Of a stretch of 64,000 nucleotides of DNA, positions 42,605-53,905 are shown piece by piece. Position numbers and translations under genes: made by a program. Source of the DNA: Plantago major. Its lineage: Eukaryota > Streptophyta > Magnoliopsida > Lamiales > Plantaginaceae. The notes under the pieces were generated by a model. That model was not told the origin of the DNA. It searched no databases and saw only the letters and a list, made by a program, of their open reading frames with translations. Numbering within the stretch: the stretch's first letter is position 1; each line of letters starts with the position of its first letter. The stretch covers positions 62,001 through 126,000 of the forward strand of contig JAIFAC010000115.1 of NCBI GenBank assembly GCA_026545765.1, given 5' to 3'.

Positions 42605-45541
42605 TCAACTTCGCCTTAGAGTGTCCAAATTCTTCTGGGCTTCGTCATACGGTGCAGAGGTGTTATTCAACTCAGCAATTTCTCCTTCCATCTCAGTAAT
42701 ACTTGTTTTCATGGCCTTAAGGGATGCTGCCTTGACCTTGACCTCCTGTTCTAGATCTGTTACCTCCTTTTTCAAAGATTTAAGCTTCTTCCTTATGGCT
42801 TTAACTTCTTTAGATCCATTGGCCATATTCGCCTTAGCTTCCTCAAGACGGGTTCCAGACTCCGTGATACTTTGGGCAAGTGATTCATTAGAAGGCATGT
42901 CAGCAATAGTAGACCTCATGATCGAACCTCTCGACTTTCTCAAAGAAAGCTTGACAAAGCTTTCAATGGAGGAATATCATCACACTTAAAGTCCTCCAAC
43001 CTCTTCAAACAACAGAATCTCGTCCTTAAGGCTTGACATCATGTCGAAAGGAGTACTAGTGATCTTGGTGCTAAGTCAGGACCCACGACATTTGAAGGCA
43101 TTGTCTCCCATTTGTCCACAAATATTTCTCCATGAAAAAGCAGGCGGAGGGACAAGGACAATAGGTAAAGGAGTTGTTGAATGAGAGGATTCCCCTTGAC
43201 TCTCTACCACAACCGGTGTGATCTCGACAGAAGAAGCAAGTTGTGGAGGAATGATTATCTCAGGATCTAACACAGCTTCGGGCTCATGATCAGCATTGAC
43301 AGAGTTCAGTATGATATCATTCTCCAACTGTTGCAAAGAAGAACACCAAATTAATAAATAAAAAGCACATTGTTGCAAGAAGAAGCGGAAAGTAAGACCA
43401 CTTGAAGTCATTACCTCTCCAACAAATCCTACCAAAGATGTTGGACTGCTTGAAGCATCCACACACGTTTCCACATATATTGGCTTAGAAGCCCTTTCTC
43501 CCTTTTGTCTCTTCCAATGACGGTCAGAATTACCACAACTAGCACTCTCATATATGTCAGAAAGAGTATTCTTTTTACCTAATAAAGAAGAGTGGCGATT
43601 AGAGCAGGAAGAATAAGAAGAAAGGTCTGATAAGCGAGGAATAAGAGATGTACCTCTAGAAGCTTGAACATGAGCAGTATGACATCTCTGTGGGGCTCGA
43701 CACTCTTCTTAGGCGTGACGACCAATATTTCTTTCAAGAAAGTCCCATCAAACTTTATCCACCAGCGCAAATACTGTCGGTATGATCGTGCTTCCTTTGA
43801 AATGGAAGCTCCGAAACCACGCCTTGTCAAAAGACGGAATATGTACTCATCCTCAGTGATAGACCTCATCTAAATCGACACTATGAATCACTCGTTCGAG
43901 TTCACTTGGGGCGTCTTGATAATAACGGCAATTTGAATCGATGTGGAGAATAAGCCTCGACGATGAAACGATCGCCATCCCGCAATGTAAGATAAGAAGA
44001 TCGAATCTTTGTCAAGTATTCACACTCATAATCCAAGCGAAGCGTTATCAACAAACACTGTAGTTACATCTCAAACCGATAAGGCAATTCAGTGACGAAA
44101 TACCCTTGTGGATTCTTGAGCGTGCATCCCTAGGAGAAAATGGTTTCGCAAAATTCTCACCGGAAAATGATGCCATGTCAGGACTTCTAGAAGGTCGAGC
44201 CACTAAATGGTGTGTTTGAAAATAATGGGCCACCCAACTATAAACAAAGTGAGCTGGAAACGGGCGAGTCGAACGTGACGGGTGAGGAGAATCTGCAATA
44301 TGACTAAGACCTCTATAAATCGAGGCTAGCACCGGAATTGCCAAAGACACGGATTTTCCACTTGCTATATGGCAAGCCATCTTGAAAGTACTCAGACGTA
44401 TCATGCCGACATTCTTCCTTTGGCGGACAAAGCGCCTGACAACAAAGAAAGGTATGCAGCTAAATAAACCTCCGTCTTTAACCCTCTTTTGACCTCAAGC
44501 TTCTCGAAAAGTGCTTCCTCTGTGGAGTTCCATTCACTATGAGCTCCAAAATCTCCAGTTGGGTTATGAGTGTCTTTAGGCGGGATTCTACTCTTTGCCT
44601 TGCGCACGGGTGGTTTAGAGTACTTCACCTCTTTGCTACACCAAAAGTGGATCCACTGTTCAAGACTAACAGAAGTGTCACACCCATCTTTAACATCCAC
44701 CGTCAATATATGAAAAGCATAGTATAAATATCTGCAAGATCGCGGAAGATACAAATCATTCTTCTCATCGAAGCCAGTGATCTCCACCGCGTCGGGATTT
44801 ACTTCATCATACAAATTGCCCAATATAGGTAACCCGGCAAGTCGTGATAAATCCCAAAAGGAGATACAAACTTCCCCAGCCGATGTGTGAAGTGTATTTG
44901 TCGCCGAAGACCAAGCCTCATGAGCCTTCATAATGTTAAGCCTCAAAATCATAGGTGAAAAGTGACGCGGTGACCGCTTTATAAATCCGTGCACTACGTA
45001 ACATAGATTGGCAACGACTCAAAATGTCTTTTGTCCACTCCCAATAGCCTTTAAAGTAATGGAAGCCCCCATTGAAGGAAAATGCCTCATTGCTCCAAGT
45101 CGTCTTCCCCTCCAGAATATTGCGACCTAAAGTTCGGAGTTGCGTGGCGGTCCTCTTATGATGCTTGTTCAAAAGTACTTGTGCCTTGGTGTGTTTTCCC
45201 GATGCATCAATGTAATCTCGCGTCCAATTGCTCATCCGCAAGAAATTCGACAAAGACGGCCATCGTCTTGCGTAACGCCCGATTAGAGGCCTTCCAACTG
45301 GTACCATCGTTGCTTCCCCGACAAATTCGTTTTCATCTTTTGATATGGCGAGGAATTCACCATGAGTAGCAGTCGATTTTCTAAAAAACACCATGGTTGC
45401 GTTCCTATAGAGTGACATGAAAAAGCAAGTTAGATCAAGAAAACAAGAAGAGTGTAGAGCAGAATAAAAAGGCGAGGGGCAAATAAAAGAAAACAAGAAG
45501 TATGGAGGATAAAACAAAAAGAAGTCAAAAAGAAAAATCAA
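42605..45541 (-). pseudogene. Antisense plant mobile domain (PMD) gene with coiled-coil tail, carried by element B
   Basis: PMD (aminotransferase-like) proteins include MAIN and MAIL1 of plants, which act in gene silencing and genome stability; many other PMD genes travel in transposons. The start is near MSLYRNATMVFFRKST (about 45418) within a frame open from 45541. It continues with RWPSLSNFLRMSNWTRDYID and AFSFNGGFHYFKGYWEWTKD, shifts frame near 44990, then reads MILRLNIMKAHEAWSSATNT and SFWDLSRLAGLPILGNLYDE (the PMD core). A second core segment follows at 44404-44048 (IPVLASIYRGLSHIADSPHP, FPAHFVYSWVAHYFQTH) and a third near 43870-43640. The tail at 42943-42605 is a long heptad-rich coiled coil (EVKAIRKKLKSLKKEVTDLE). 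Frameshifts separate the pieces, though some gaps may be introns. It runs opposite to the element's own transcript. Element A has only its first fifth. Confidence 0.8.
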
Positions 45542-45658
45542 AACAATAAAAGAAAAGGAAAGAATAAAAAGGGGAGAGAAAGAAGAAGAAGAAAAAAGAC
45601 AAAATCAATTCTCCTTCTTCCAATCATCCCTCTCGTTTCTTCTCCTGCTCCCTCATCA

Positions 45659-46168
45659 ATGGCGCCTCAACCATTCCTCCTCCTTCGCCGCGCCTCTGCC
45701 TTTCCTGCCTTCCACCTGCTCCACCTCCTTCACAGCAGCTCCTCACCCCACCACCTGCCTTCGCCGTTACTCCTCTCTACACCCAGCTTCTCCGACCTGC
45801 CCCACCCAAATCAAGCCGCCACCTGCTCCGCCACTCCAGCACCCACCTGCTCCGCCACTCCACTGCTCCACCCAAATCGAGCTCCTCCTTCGCCACTCCA
45901 ACACCCACCTGCTCCGCCACTCCAGCACCCACCTGCTCCGCCACTCCACTGCTCCACCCAAATCGAGCTCCTCCTTCGCCGCTCCTTCACACCAGCTCCG
46001 TCTCCTTCACGCCGCTCCTCCTCATTCGCCGCTCCAGTTCACACCAGCTCCGCCTCCTTCACGCCGCTCCTCCTCCTTTGCCGCCTCCCTCTTTCTCTCC
46101 CCTCTGTCCTGGATTTGGATAAATTTGAAGAGGATTGGAACTCACCGGATTTGGATCGGAAAAGGTAA
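45659..46168 (+). CDS. Proline-rich reading frame divergent from the PMD gene (element B)
   Basis: A 169-codon frame starting MAPQPFLLLRRASAFPAFHL, with Pro/Ser/Leu-rich sequence, a 24-bp repeat encoding APPLQHPP, and the same ending (EEDWNSPDLDRKR) and donor-like AAAAG|GTAAAA as the frame at 11618 in element A. It is only about 240 bp from the PMD start and points the other way, so the interval 45420-45659 may serve as a two-way promoter. No recognised domain; possibly a captured leader exon. Confidence 0.35.
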   Translation: MAPQPFLLLRRASAFPAFHLLHLLHSSSSPHHLPSPLLLSTPSFSDLPHPNQAATCSATPAPTCSATPLLHPNRAPPSPLQHPPAPPLQHPPAPPLHCSTQIELLLRRSFTPAPSPSRRSSSFAAPVHTSSASFTPLLLLCRLPLSLPSVLDLDKFEEDWNSPDLDRKR

Positions 46169-46739
46169 AATTCTGCCTCTGGTTGCTGGCTTCTAGTTTC
46201 TGCTCCTGCTCCTCTTCCTGTTGGTTGTTCTTCGTGAATGTTGTGGGTTGATTGGTTGGGTCCAGGTCCTTATATAATTGTGAAAAATAGAATTTGAGTC
46301 CTGATTAAAGTCGAAAATTTGATAGAGTTTGAGTTAGTATCAAGTTGGAACTCTAGTTGGAAAAGAAGAAGATTCAGGCGATTGTTCATATGTATACAAA
46401 ATACAGTTAGAAATTAGGCCAATTGAGGATCGATATTCGTGCTCAGCTTGGAGTCTTGATTAAAAAAAAAAAAAAAAAGACGGAAAATTATTATTTGGAA
46501 GAGTTCGATTAGCAAATCGAAATTGAGAAGATGTAAACGTGGAGAAGCTTATTATTTAAAAGCAAGCCCAAAGTAGGATATAAAATCCACATGAGCAAAG
46601 ACGGTTTGATCACAGCAGATTAAAAAGGATCGGTTCAAGTAAAGAAGTCGTTGACACGCTTGATTCAAGAGTCGCAACTCGTTCATTTCAAAACGCATCT
46701 CAAAAGACGCTACTCATGAACAAGTCGCGAGGGGGCATT

Positions 46740-47755
46740 TGTAGACGAATGAAATTAAATCTCTTATAAAACGTTTAAAAATATATATTAGAAAACAAAA
46801 TACAATTTTCTAGCGTTTTTGGAATTTTCTTAAATTAAATTCTAAAATAAAATTCTAGATTATTTTCTAATATATATAATTTAAATCAAATTATGTCGCG
46901 TGGTAAGCGTGAAAGTAAATCGTATAAATTGAAATTGCGATATTGGATAAATTGAAATTACATGTAAATAAATTGGGCCATGGGTGATGGGTAGAAATGT
47001 AGTGAAGATGAAATTTGGAATTGGAGAGTTGAAATGGGAACCTATATTTTAAGGGAATATCTTTTTCTTTTATCTTTCAATTGTTATAAATAGAGGGCCG
47101 CCGTTCGTTCTACACTGCAACAATCAAGAGTAGCATAAGAAGAAGAGGAGAAAGAAGGCAAGCAACAAGCAAGAGCAAGCAAACAAGAGCAAGAATCACA
47201 AGTCTTCTCAAGATCGGCATCAAAGTTCTAGCAAGTATTGAAGTTCATCAACAAATCCGGAGTAGTCATAGTTTGATCGAAGAAAGCCTCAGCGCACTTG
47301 GAGAAAGCGTTATTGGAAGATCGACTACGAAGAAGATCAAATCCGAGAATCTGGCGAAACTCGAAAGCGTTCTTGAAGTTCATCACCAAATCTAAGCGAG
47401 ACCATCGTTAGATCGAGATCAAGCTCAAAGCCCTTGGAGAAAGCGTTTCTGCGACGAACTTCCTCTAAAGAAGATCAAAGGCCAAATGCGAGGCGATCTA
47501 GAAGCGTTCTTAGAGTTCATCAAATCCTCGAAGTTAAATCATCGCTCATCGAACACTCCCGAGTTCATAATTGATCCGAGATCAAGGTGAGAAGCCCTCG
47601 CCGACGTTTGACCGACTTTGAAGTCGTAAATCCTAAAGCGAAGAATTTGAAGATCGAGTTAAGCTTTAGACTAGAATCAGAGGATTAGACTAGAGATTGT
47701 ACCCGCTTTTATCAAGATTAATAAAATTATTATTTGAGCGACTTTACTTGCTACA
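46740..47755 (+). repeat. 3' LTR of element B
   Basis: 1016 bp, preceded by GAGGGGGCATT. It shares with the 3' LTR of element A a set of clustered differences from both 5' LTRs (see findings). Confidence 0.9.
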
Positions 47756-47951
47756 ACATGTAACTTATAATTTATAACTCGTAGTAAAGGGTTGAAATGG
47801 TTAAAATACGTGGGAAATTTTGTAACATATCGAATACTTAATAATTAATCATGAAATTATAAGAAACGTATTCTAATTAATTAACAATTAATCTCGGCAG
47901 AATTGGAATCGATCTAATCATTTGAAACGTGTCAGGTTAAAAAAGTATCTA

Positions 47952-48416
47952 ATGAATTCCGACCGTTCATGGATGTACGATAAATGCAATGATAAATAAG
48001 CGAATTTGTAGGAGTTTTGTAAAAGGGGTTCAAGGTTTCATCGCGTTTACGATGGGACGTTCGGCTTGTGTAAATGGGGGTTGATAAAGTGTCATTGCAC
48101 ATTGAAAACCTGCAGAAACAAGCGTTTTATGACTCCTACAGCGATATTCGAGCACTTGAGACGTAATGGATTCATGCCTAAGTATCATGTATGGATTCAT
48201 CATGGTGAGGAAGCACCGTCCATGGCATACCTCCAATGGAGGGAGAGGCGGGGGTTGGGGATGCCTATTGAGTACTTTTTTGGTTGTCGGAACATGTGCA
48301 TGGTGTATTGGGAGGAGGATGTAGATCTGATGGAATCTGAGTTACGTGGTAGGGGCGTCACAAGTGGTGAGAGGGGGCTGCAAGAGAATGAAGAGTTTTA
48401 TCCGTTTTGTCTTTGA
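47952..48416 (+). pseudogene. CACTA transposase-associated domain protein, remnant
   Basis: From an ATG at 47952 the frame reads MNSDRSWMYDKCNDK and stops. Shifting frame, it continues GVQGFIAFT-like sequence and then an open stretch at 48066-48416 with KCHCTLKTCRNKRFMTPTAI and FEHLRRNGFMPKYHVWIHHG. This is the cysteine-containing transposase-associated domain found at the N-terminus of plant CACTA transposases (DRSWMY...C.C..C.N......EHL...GFM..Y..W..HGE). The following DDE domain is missing. At least two frame breaks. Confidence 0.75.
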
Positions 48417-48639
48417 CATATAACTAGTAATTAGTAGTTGATATATGAAACCTAACATTAATTATGCTCAAATTGAAGCTAGCTCGTATAACTTATAGTA
48501 TGTAAGGACGTTGATGTGTTTTCAAGCTTTGGATAGTGCAATTGACTAAATTATTGTGAAATTTATTTATAACTTATAGTATAAATGACACACCTCGATC
48601 TAATCAATTCAAACGTGTCAGGTTATATATAATTATTCA

Positions 48640-50345
48640 ATGAGCAGCAGGGTAGTGCAGGGGCGGGGACATCGTCCGAGGAGGGGGAGGGCTCTGGTAG
48701 TCAGAGCACACCGTCTCGGATTGTTGAGTCCCCACTAGGTTCGAGCAGGGGCTCTACCTATGAGGATGATGACTGTCACTACCTCGCGTGGGATCCCCAG
48801 AATCTCGACGTTACATGGGATGGGTTGCCAGTGATTTTTCCTATGGGTCCCAGCACGTAAGTATTATACATTCTTTTTATATATGTAGCACATAACTTAT
48901 GATAGTTGACAAGTATAAATTGTTGTACAAAACTAATTAATATTTGTTTCTTGTATCTTACACTTTGACAACAGGTTATGGCCGAATAACATAGCTGCAA
49001 AAATCGGTGACATCATTAGGACCAAGAGGGAGCCACCGGGGCACGGTGGTGAGTGTTGGTCTAGGATATCGAACTGGATGAGGCAGTACTTGATGAGTTG
49101 GGTAAGTTAAAATGTGACATTCATTTAATTACTTGTTATTATACTTGTTGTTTTAATATGTGAGTGGTATGTTAGCTTTGTATGTGAGTGGTATGTTAGC
49201 CACTTTATTTGGGTGATATGTTAGTCACAGTTGTGTTAGTAAAATTTAGACAATGTGGTGGTATGTTAGCCACTATCGTGAGTGATATATTAGCCACTTT
49301 GTTTGGGGTGATATGTTAGTCACCATTTATGTTATGTTGTTTTATCTTATTAAATTGATGTGAGCGGATACCTATAAAATTTGAATGTTGTTTGAAATTG
49401 GGAATGTAGAAGTCGTACTACATTCCCAGGTTGCTCCCGAGATATGGCGTGTTTACGAGGCGATTGGGGTCTACTTTCAATCTGAGGATATGGTTAGTAC
49501 TTGGAAAAGAATTTGGGGCGGAGACTTCAAGGCCTCAACAGTTGATCCGAGGAGTGGGCCCTTTGGGAGGCATCTTTTGGAGGCGGCGATGTCGAAAATA
49601 ATGCCGTCATCAACAAAGAGAACCGGATGTCTCGATGCGAGGGAGCGGGAAGGTCGTTCACCACCTTGGTAGGCGATCTACTATCATGATCATTATAAAT
49701 CGATGCGTAAGTGTATATGTATATATGTTTGTTGTCAATTTAGCATGTCGTGTATTTATAACTTGTGAGATGATAAATGTTGCATATATATGTTGTTCGT
49801 TGGCAAAGGGGAGGTGAAATCCAAGTTTGACATCTTGAAAAACTGACTTAGGGACGACAAATGTCTTGTTGCGGGGCGAGTCTATTATGGTATGTTTATC
49901 TTTGGTTAAAGTTCATATTTGTACACTACAAGTTGTTTTATAAAAGCGATGGCGATTATCATAAGCGCAATTTACGGTTTCGGTGAGATTGATGCTTTCG
50001 GACGAGAGGAGGAGGAGAAGCGGGTGACGTCTTTGTCGGTGAACAAGTTGACAAAATCTTCTTGGAGGTCGACCAGCCGAACAACAAAGGCGAATATATG
50101 GACTCGGAGCCTCGGTTTATCGTTGGCTAGTCTGGCTCCTCTTGACATCTGGCGACTTAGATAGCAGGTTTTCACACATGATAAGGTATCGAAGTTGGTG
50201 CAGTCTAAGGTTTCTGAACATGTTGCCAGACTAGCAGAGGAGATGGGCGGCTGATACACATCGAGGAGGAGATGAGCAAGCGACTTGATTTGCAGATGGA
50301 GGCTTTCATGTCCAAGTTTAGTCAGCACCCACCCTCGTCTGGTAG
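48640..50345 (+). pseudogene. Second CACTA protein (TnpA-like / plant transposase family), remnant exons
   Basis: Exon-like pieces separated by AT-rich introns. A Ser/Gly/Glu-rich stretch at 48645-48855 ends in CACG|TAAGT. RLWPNNIAAKIGDIIRTKRE follows at 48975-49100, then EVVLHSQVAPEIWRVYEAIG and VDPRSGPFGRHLLEAA at 49410-49670, and a helical C-terminus at 50180-50345. The order and character resemble the second protein of plant En/Spm elements, which binds subterminal repeats. Several frame breaks; assignment is by overall pattern. Confidence 0.5.
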
Positions 50346-50847
50346 CTAGTTATGTTTATAGTTTGTTCTTGATCTATGTACGTTCGGATATATTCTCTTT
50401 AGATTTGTTCGGATAATTAAGACTTATTTGGATCTACGGTTTGTTAACTTATGAATGATTTATGATTGATTAAAACATTTTCTGTATTCTACATTTATTA
50501 TCGAGCATTATATTGATTAAATAGGTGAAATACGAAAAATAGGTATTAATTAATTAAAAAAAAATTAAAAACTGTTAAATTTAGCGACGGATAGATGATC
50601 TATCCGTCGCTAAAATTGGCGACGGATAATCTATCCGTCACTAATAATAAAAATAAAAAATGGTCAAACTCTTCCTCCGTCGTTATATCCGTCGCAAATT
50701 TGAGACGGATATTTTATCCGTCGGAATGGAACTCCGTGGCATGACGGAGTTCCTATCCGAAGGATGGGGCGACGGATTGGTGGCTTGGGGCGACGGATAG
50801 ATCCGTCACCCCGATCCTTTTTTTTTTTTTTTTTTTTTGTAGTGCTT

Positions 50848-51438
50848 TTAGTCTTGCTTAATGCAATACAACTCTAAAACTTGACTTAGACTTACTCTTG
50901 ACACTTGGACTTATTCTTCTTAAAAACTCTTTAACTTGGACTTGAAACTTGTCTTGAAACTTTCTCTTGAAACGCCTTAAAATCTTAACATGATCGCGAG
51001 CTCACTTGGCATCGTATGGTCCTACCCCAGCCCATGGTGGCCACTTAAAACTCTTAAAACACGACTAGATGCACTAATCAAACTCTACCCGATACTCTTG
51101 AAATTGCCACAAATGCTTAGGGCGGTGCCTTACGAGCCCGTTACTTTTCTTCAAACTTTAAAAATTACTTTACGCTAAACCTTTAACATCTTCTTAAAGT
51201 GAATGCATGATCTCTAATTCTAACTCATAAATGCATGGTTCTATGTGGGTGTGTAACATCATATCAAACAAATCATAACCGGAAACAAGCACTTTAAAAT
51301 CAAACCACTTTGGAAAAACAAGCACATACATGTTCCTTAATTTCATACATATTACACAAGAACATATGGCATATATTTGTACTGCCACTTCAACATAAAC
51401 AACAAAAAGTGAACTTGGTTCGATTCAAACATTTGGGA
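50848..51438. other. No gene recognised
   Basis: Continuation of the sequence interrupted by the CACTA element. It contains several CTTGACTTAGACTTACTC-like CTT repeats (50865-50970) and no coding signal. Confidence 0.3.
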
Positions 51439-51562
51439 GGGTTTAGGGTTTAGGGGTTAGGGCCTAGGGCTTGGGGTTTGAGGCTTGGGGCTTGGGGTTT
51501 CGGGTTTCGAGTTCGGGGTTTAGGGTTTGGGGTTTGGGGTTTAGGGTTTGGGTTTAGGGTTG
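51439..51562 (+). repeat. Degenerate plant telomeric repeat (TTTAGGG), interstitial
   Basis: About 124 bp of GGGTTTAGGG-like heptamers with many variants (GGGGTTT, GGGCTTGGG, GGGTTTCG). The sequence on both sides is ordinary, so this is an internal relic rather than a chromosome end. Confidence 0.85.
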
Positions 51563-52149
51563 ATTAGTGGCATTATTAGGGGTTTTGAGTACCGGTCATT
51601 TCATCTTTTTATTTTTATTTTTTGTTTTTTTTTGTTTTTCAATTTCTCTACATATTTTTCCACTTTTCACAAAAAAAAAAAAAAAAAAAAATTGTGAAAA
51701 ATTTTCGTTGTTTTTTATTGTTGTAATTTGTATTCAATCATGCATGTTAATGTTATTGTATTTGTGTAAACGAGTTATTTCGATTTTACGTTAATTTTAT
51801 AAGTTTTTTTGAGTTAAGAGCATTTTAGGTAAGTACGCAAATATTTGGTGTTGCGTTTAGCCAAAAAGGTGTTGCGTTTAACATTAGTGTTTATGCACAT
51901 GCGGATCATGTGTGTTTCAAAGTAAACCATTAACTTTAGAATATAGTAGAAAAATATACGAAAGTGCCGGAATAGCAAGTAAGTGCACAAATGGTATATA
52001 TATATATATATATATACCTAATCAAAATAATCGTATATATTAGTTTGTCCGAATGTTTGATGCTAAACTATTTAAAATGAGTATCTTTTGAGCAGCTTGA
52101 TGCTCGTTAATTATTTATAATGTGTTTTAATGAGTCGTTTTAATTTTAA
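51563..52149. other. AT-rich, no gene recognised
   Basis: Contains an A-run (about 51670-51690) framed by CACTTTTCACA and TTGTGAAAA, and a TA microsatellite at about 51993-52015. Confidence 0.4.
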
Positions 52150-52520
52150 ATTCCATTATTTCATTTTATCTTATTGATAAAATTATACTTTATTTTAATG
52201 AATAAAACAATTTATTTAATTAATAATAATATTCAAGATTGGTGTCTATAGATTCGTCTTGTCACGACGAATTCAAATGTATGATTAGTCTAGCCCAGTT
52301 GAAAAGTACTGGTTGAAAATGCAACTATTTTCACAAAATTCTATGTAGGATTGAATTAATTTAACAAATGCTCTATTTTTAAAATTTTATATTTCATTTT
52401 TTCTTATTTAATAAATTTATATTTTACTTTAATGAATAAAATGATTTATTTAATTAATTAGTATTCAAGATTGGTGTCTAGCTTGTTTATGGATTAGTCT
52501 TGTAAATTCAAATTCAAATA
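52150..52520 (+). repeat. Direct duplication, about 234 bp apart
   Basis: AATGAATAAAACAATTTATT near 52197 and ATTCAAGATTGGTGTCTA near 52231 recur near 52431 and 52467. Both are AT-rich and non-coding. Confidence 0.7.
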
Positions 52521-52566
52521 TATGTTCAAAATATTTTTTGAATTTTTGTAGATAAAGTTATATGAG

Positions 52567-52810
52567 ATTTAATAAAAACTATATATACAGTCAACATAAA
52601 AAAAATTAACAATGAAATATAAACTGGCTAAAATACAACTAATTCTACAAAATTCCACGTAGGACTGAATGAATCTGGTGTAATAGTTGACATTTAATAA
52701 AAACTATATATACAATCAACACACAAAAAATGACAATGAAATATATACTGGCTAAAATACAACTAATTCCACAAAATTCCACGTAGGACTGAATGAATTT
52801 GGTGAGGTTT
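52567..52810 (+). repeat. 125-bp tandem duplication, 2 copies
   Basis: ATTTAATAAAAACTATATAT at 52567 recurs at 52692. Both copies end in ACGTAGGACTGAATGAAT. The second copy abuts the Helitron terminus. Confidence 0.85.
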
Positions 52811-52835
52811 AGCTCCTTGTGCTTTACATAATATA

Positions 52836-52890
52836 CTAGTACTAACCCGTGGCAATGCCACGGTATAGTTTACTTTTAATAATAAATAGA
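52836..52890 (-). mobile_element. Helitron 3' terminus (family 1)
   Basis: On the minus strand a perfect hairpin CCGTGGCATTGCCACGG is followed by GTTAGTA and then CTAG|T. This is the structure of a Helitron 3' end (hairpin, a few bases, CTRR, then T of the AT target). The element would extend to the right; its 5' end is not identified. A second copy lies at 63948. Confidence 0.7.
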
Positions 52891-53469
52891 AATGTGAGGA
52901 TTAAATAAATTAATCGAGAAAATAAGATAGTCAAAATTCCTTGTAAACAACGTTGAGTGCATGGTAATTCGATCGGTAGTCATTCTTCATCGATATTATA
53001 TCATTAAATGTTTATTTATGTTTACTATAGAAAATGTAAAATAGGTCCTCTGATACGACTTGTTAATTAATTAGTACGTATTTTTTACAAAAACTATCCT
53101 CAAAGCGGAACCAAAATAAAATACAAAGTATATAACACAATCAATAGGGTTGTTCCAACAATCGCGATGATATGTGGTCACCACACACACAAATATTATA
53201 AAAACGTAATTTCACATTTTACGGTTGTTTTTTCAACCCAGGTTTCAATAACCTACGATTGGTATCGTCGCCAAAGATACAAAAAATTTCATGGTACGGT
53301 TGTCCCCCCCCCCCCCGGCCCGTTATGGATGAAGAAAGTAAAGAAAGATAGAAGAGTGTTTCCCGCTGAAATGCTGCGGACCCCACACCTCCGGCCGTCA
53401 TGGAATCGAAAATCTGAAGAAGATCGAAGACATTTTCCCCGCCAAGAGAGTATCAGCTAATCCCCCCTC

Positions 53470-53905
53470 CCCCGGCTCGTCGTTCAGATGAGCCATTTGG
53501 TGGAAGTGGTAGTTGTCTTCGACGATAATTTCTGGCATATTTTGTCTGTTGTGCTAGGAGGAATTAGTTATAATATTGCAAATGTCGCTATATGCTCCTA
53601 TAGGATATGAGAAGTTGTGTGGTGCTTAGATTGACAAAGAACATGAGATTGCACGTAAATGACACGTCATATCTATAAACCACATATAATTATATTATAT
53701 TCAACTTATCATATTTTACGTCCAATTTAATCCTATTAAGTCTGGTTCATCATGTTTTAAAATTCAAGAGACGAAAGAATTTGTTGAGTGGATAACACAT
53801 GTCGATGATGGTAGTGTTGCCGAACCTCATGACCGTAAGGTTAACATCAAGATCCCCTAAGGTTACTTATTTGAGGAGTATATCACCACGAAAGTATTTG
53901 TACAA
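53470..53905 (+). pseudogene. PIF1-like Helitron helicase remnant
   Basis: Shifted frames give DEPFGGSGS, FDDNFWHILSVVLGGISYNI (matching the helicase stretch normally written F.GDFRQILPVV..G), CLRLTKNMRLHVND (the conserved LRLT.NMRL block), and EFVEWITHVDDGSVAEPHD followed by KVNIKIP. This order matches the PIF1-type helicase of plant Helitrons. Stops and an AT-rich interruption at about 53660-53765 make it dead. It reads on the plus strand, opposite to the Helitron end at 52836, so it probably comes from a different copy. Confidence 0.75.

Larger units (their letters stand above)
37690..47755 (+). mobile_element. Element B: non-autonomous Ty3/gypsy-type LTR retrotransposon with an antisense PMD gene
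   Basis: 10,066 bp, with TGTAGACGAATG at the start, TTGCTACA at the end, and perfect ACATG target duplications (37685-37689, 47756-47760). Order: LTR, broken gag, protease/G-patch-like region, two minisatellites, the segment around GAACTACGTTTTGACTTGAT near 42285, an antisense PMD gene, a divergent proline-rich frame, polypurine tract (GAGGGGGCATT), LTR. No reverse transcriptase, RNase H or integrase was found. The layout (long element, antisense gene between the pol region and the 3' LTR) suggests the Tat/Ogre branch of Ty3/gypsy, which is an inference. Confidence 0.9.
36469..50844. mobile_element. CACTA (En/Spm-type) DNA transposon with a nested LTR element
   Basis: Left end CACTACAAGAAAGAC, right end TTTTTTGTAGTG, flanked by CTT on both sides (36466-36468, 50845-50847), the 3-bp target duplication of CACTA elements. 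Both subterminal regions (36500-36770 and 50580-50815) are full of inverted GCGACGGATA/TATCCGTCGC motifs, the likely transposase-binding sites. Without the inserted element B (10,071 bp including one target copy) it is about 4.3 kb. It contains remnants of transposase-associated protein genes on the plus strand but no recognisable catalytic domain. Confidence 0.92.

Noticed and set aside
51439-51562. Chromosome end
   Set aside because: The repeat is short, degenerate and followed by more than 12 kb of other sequence.
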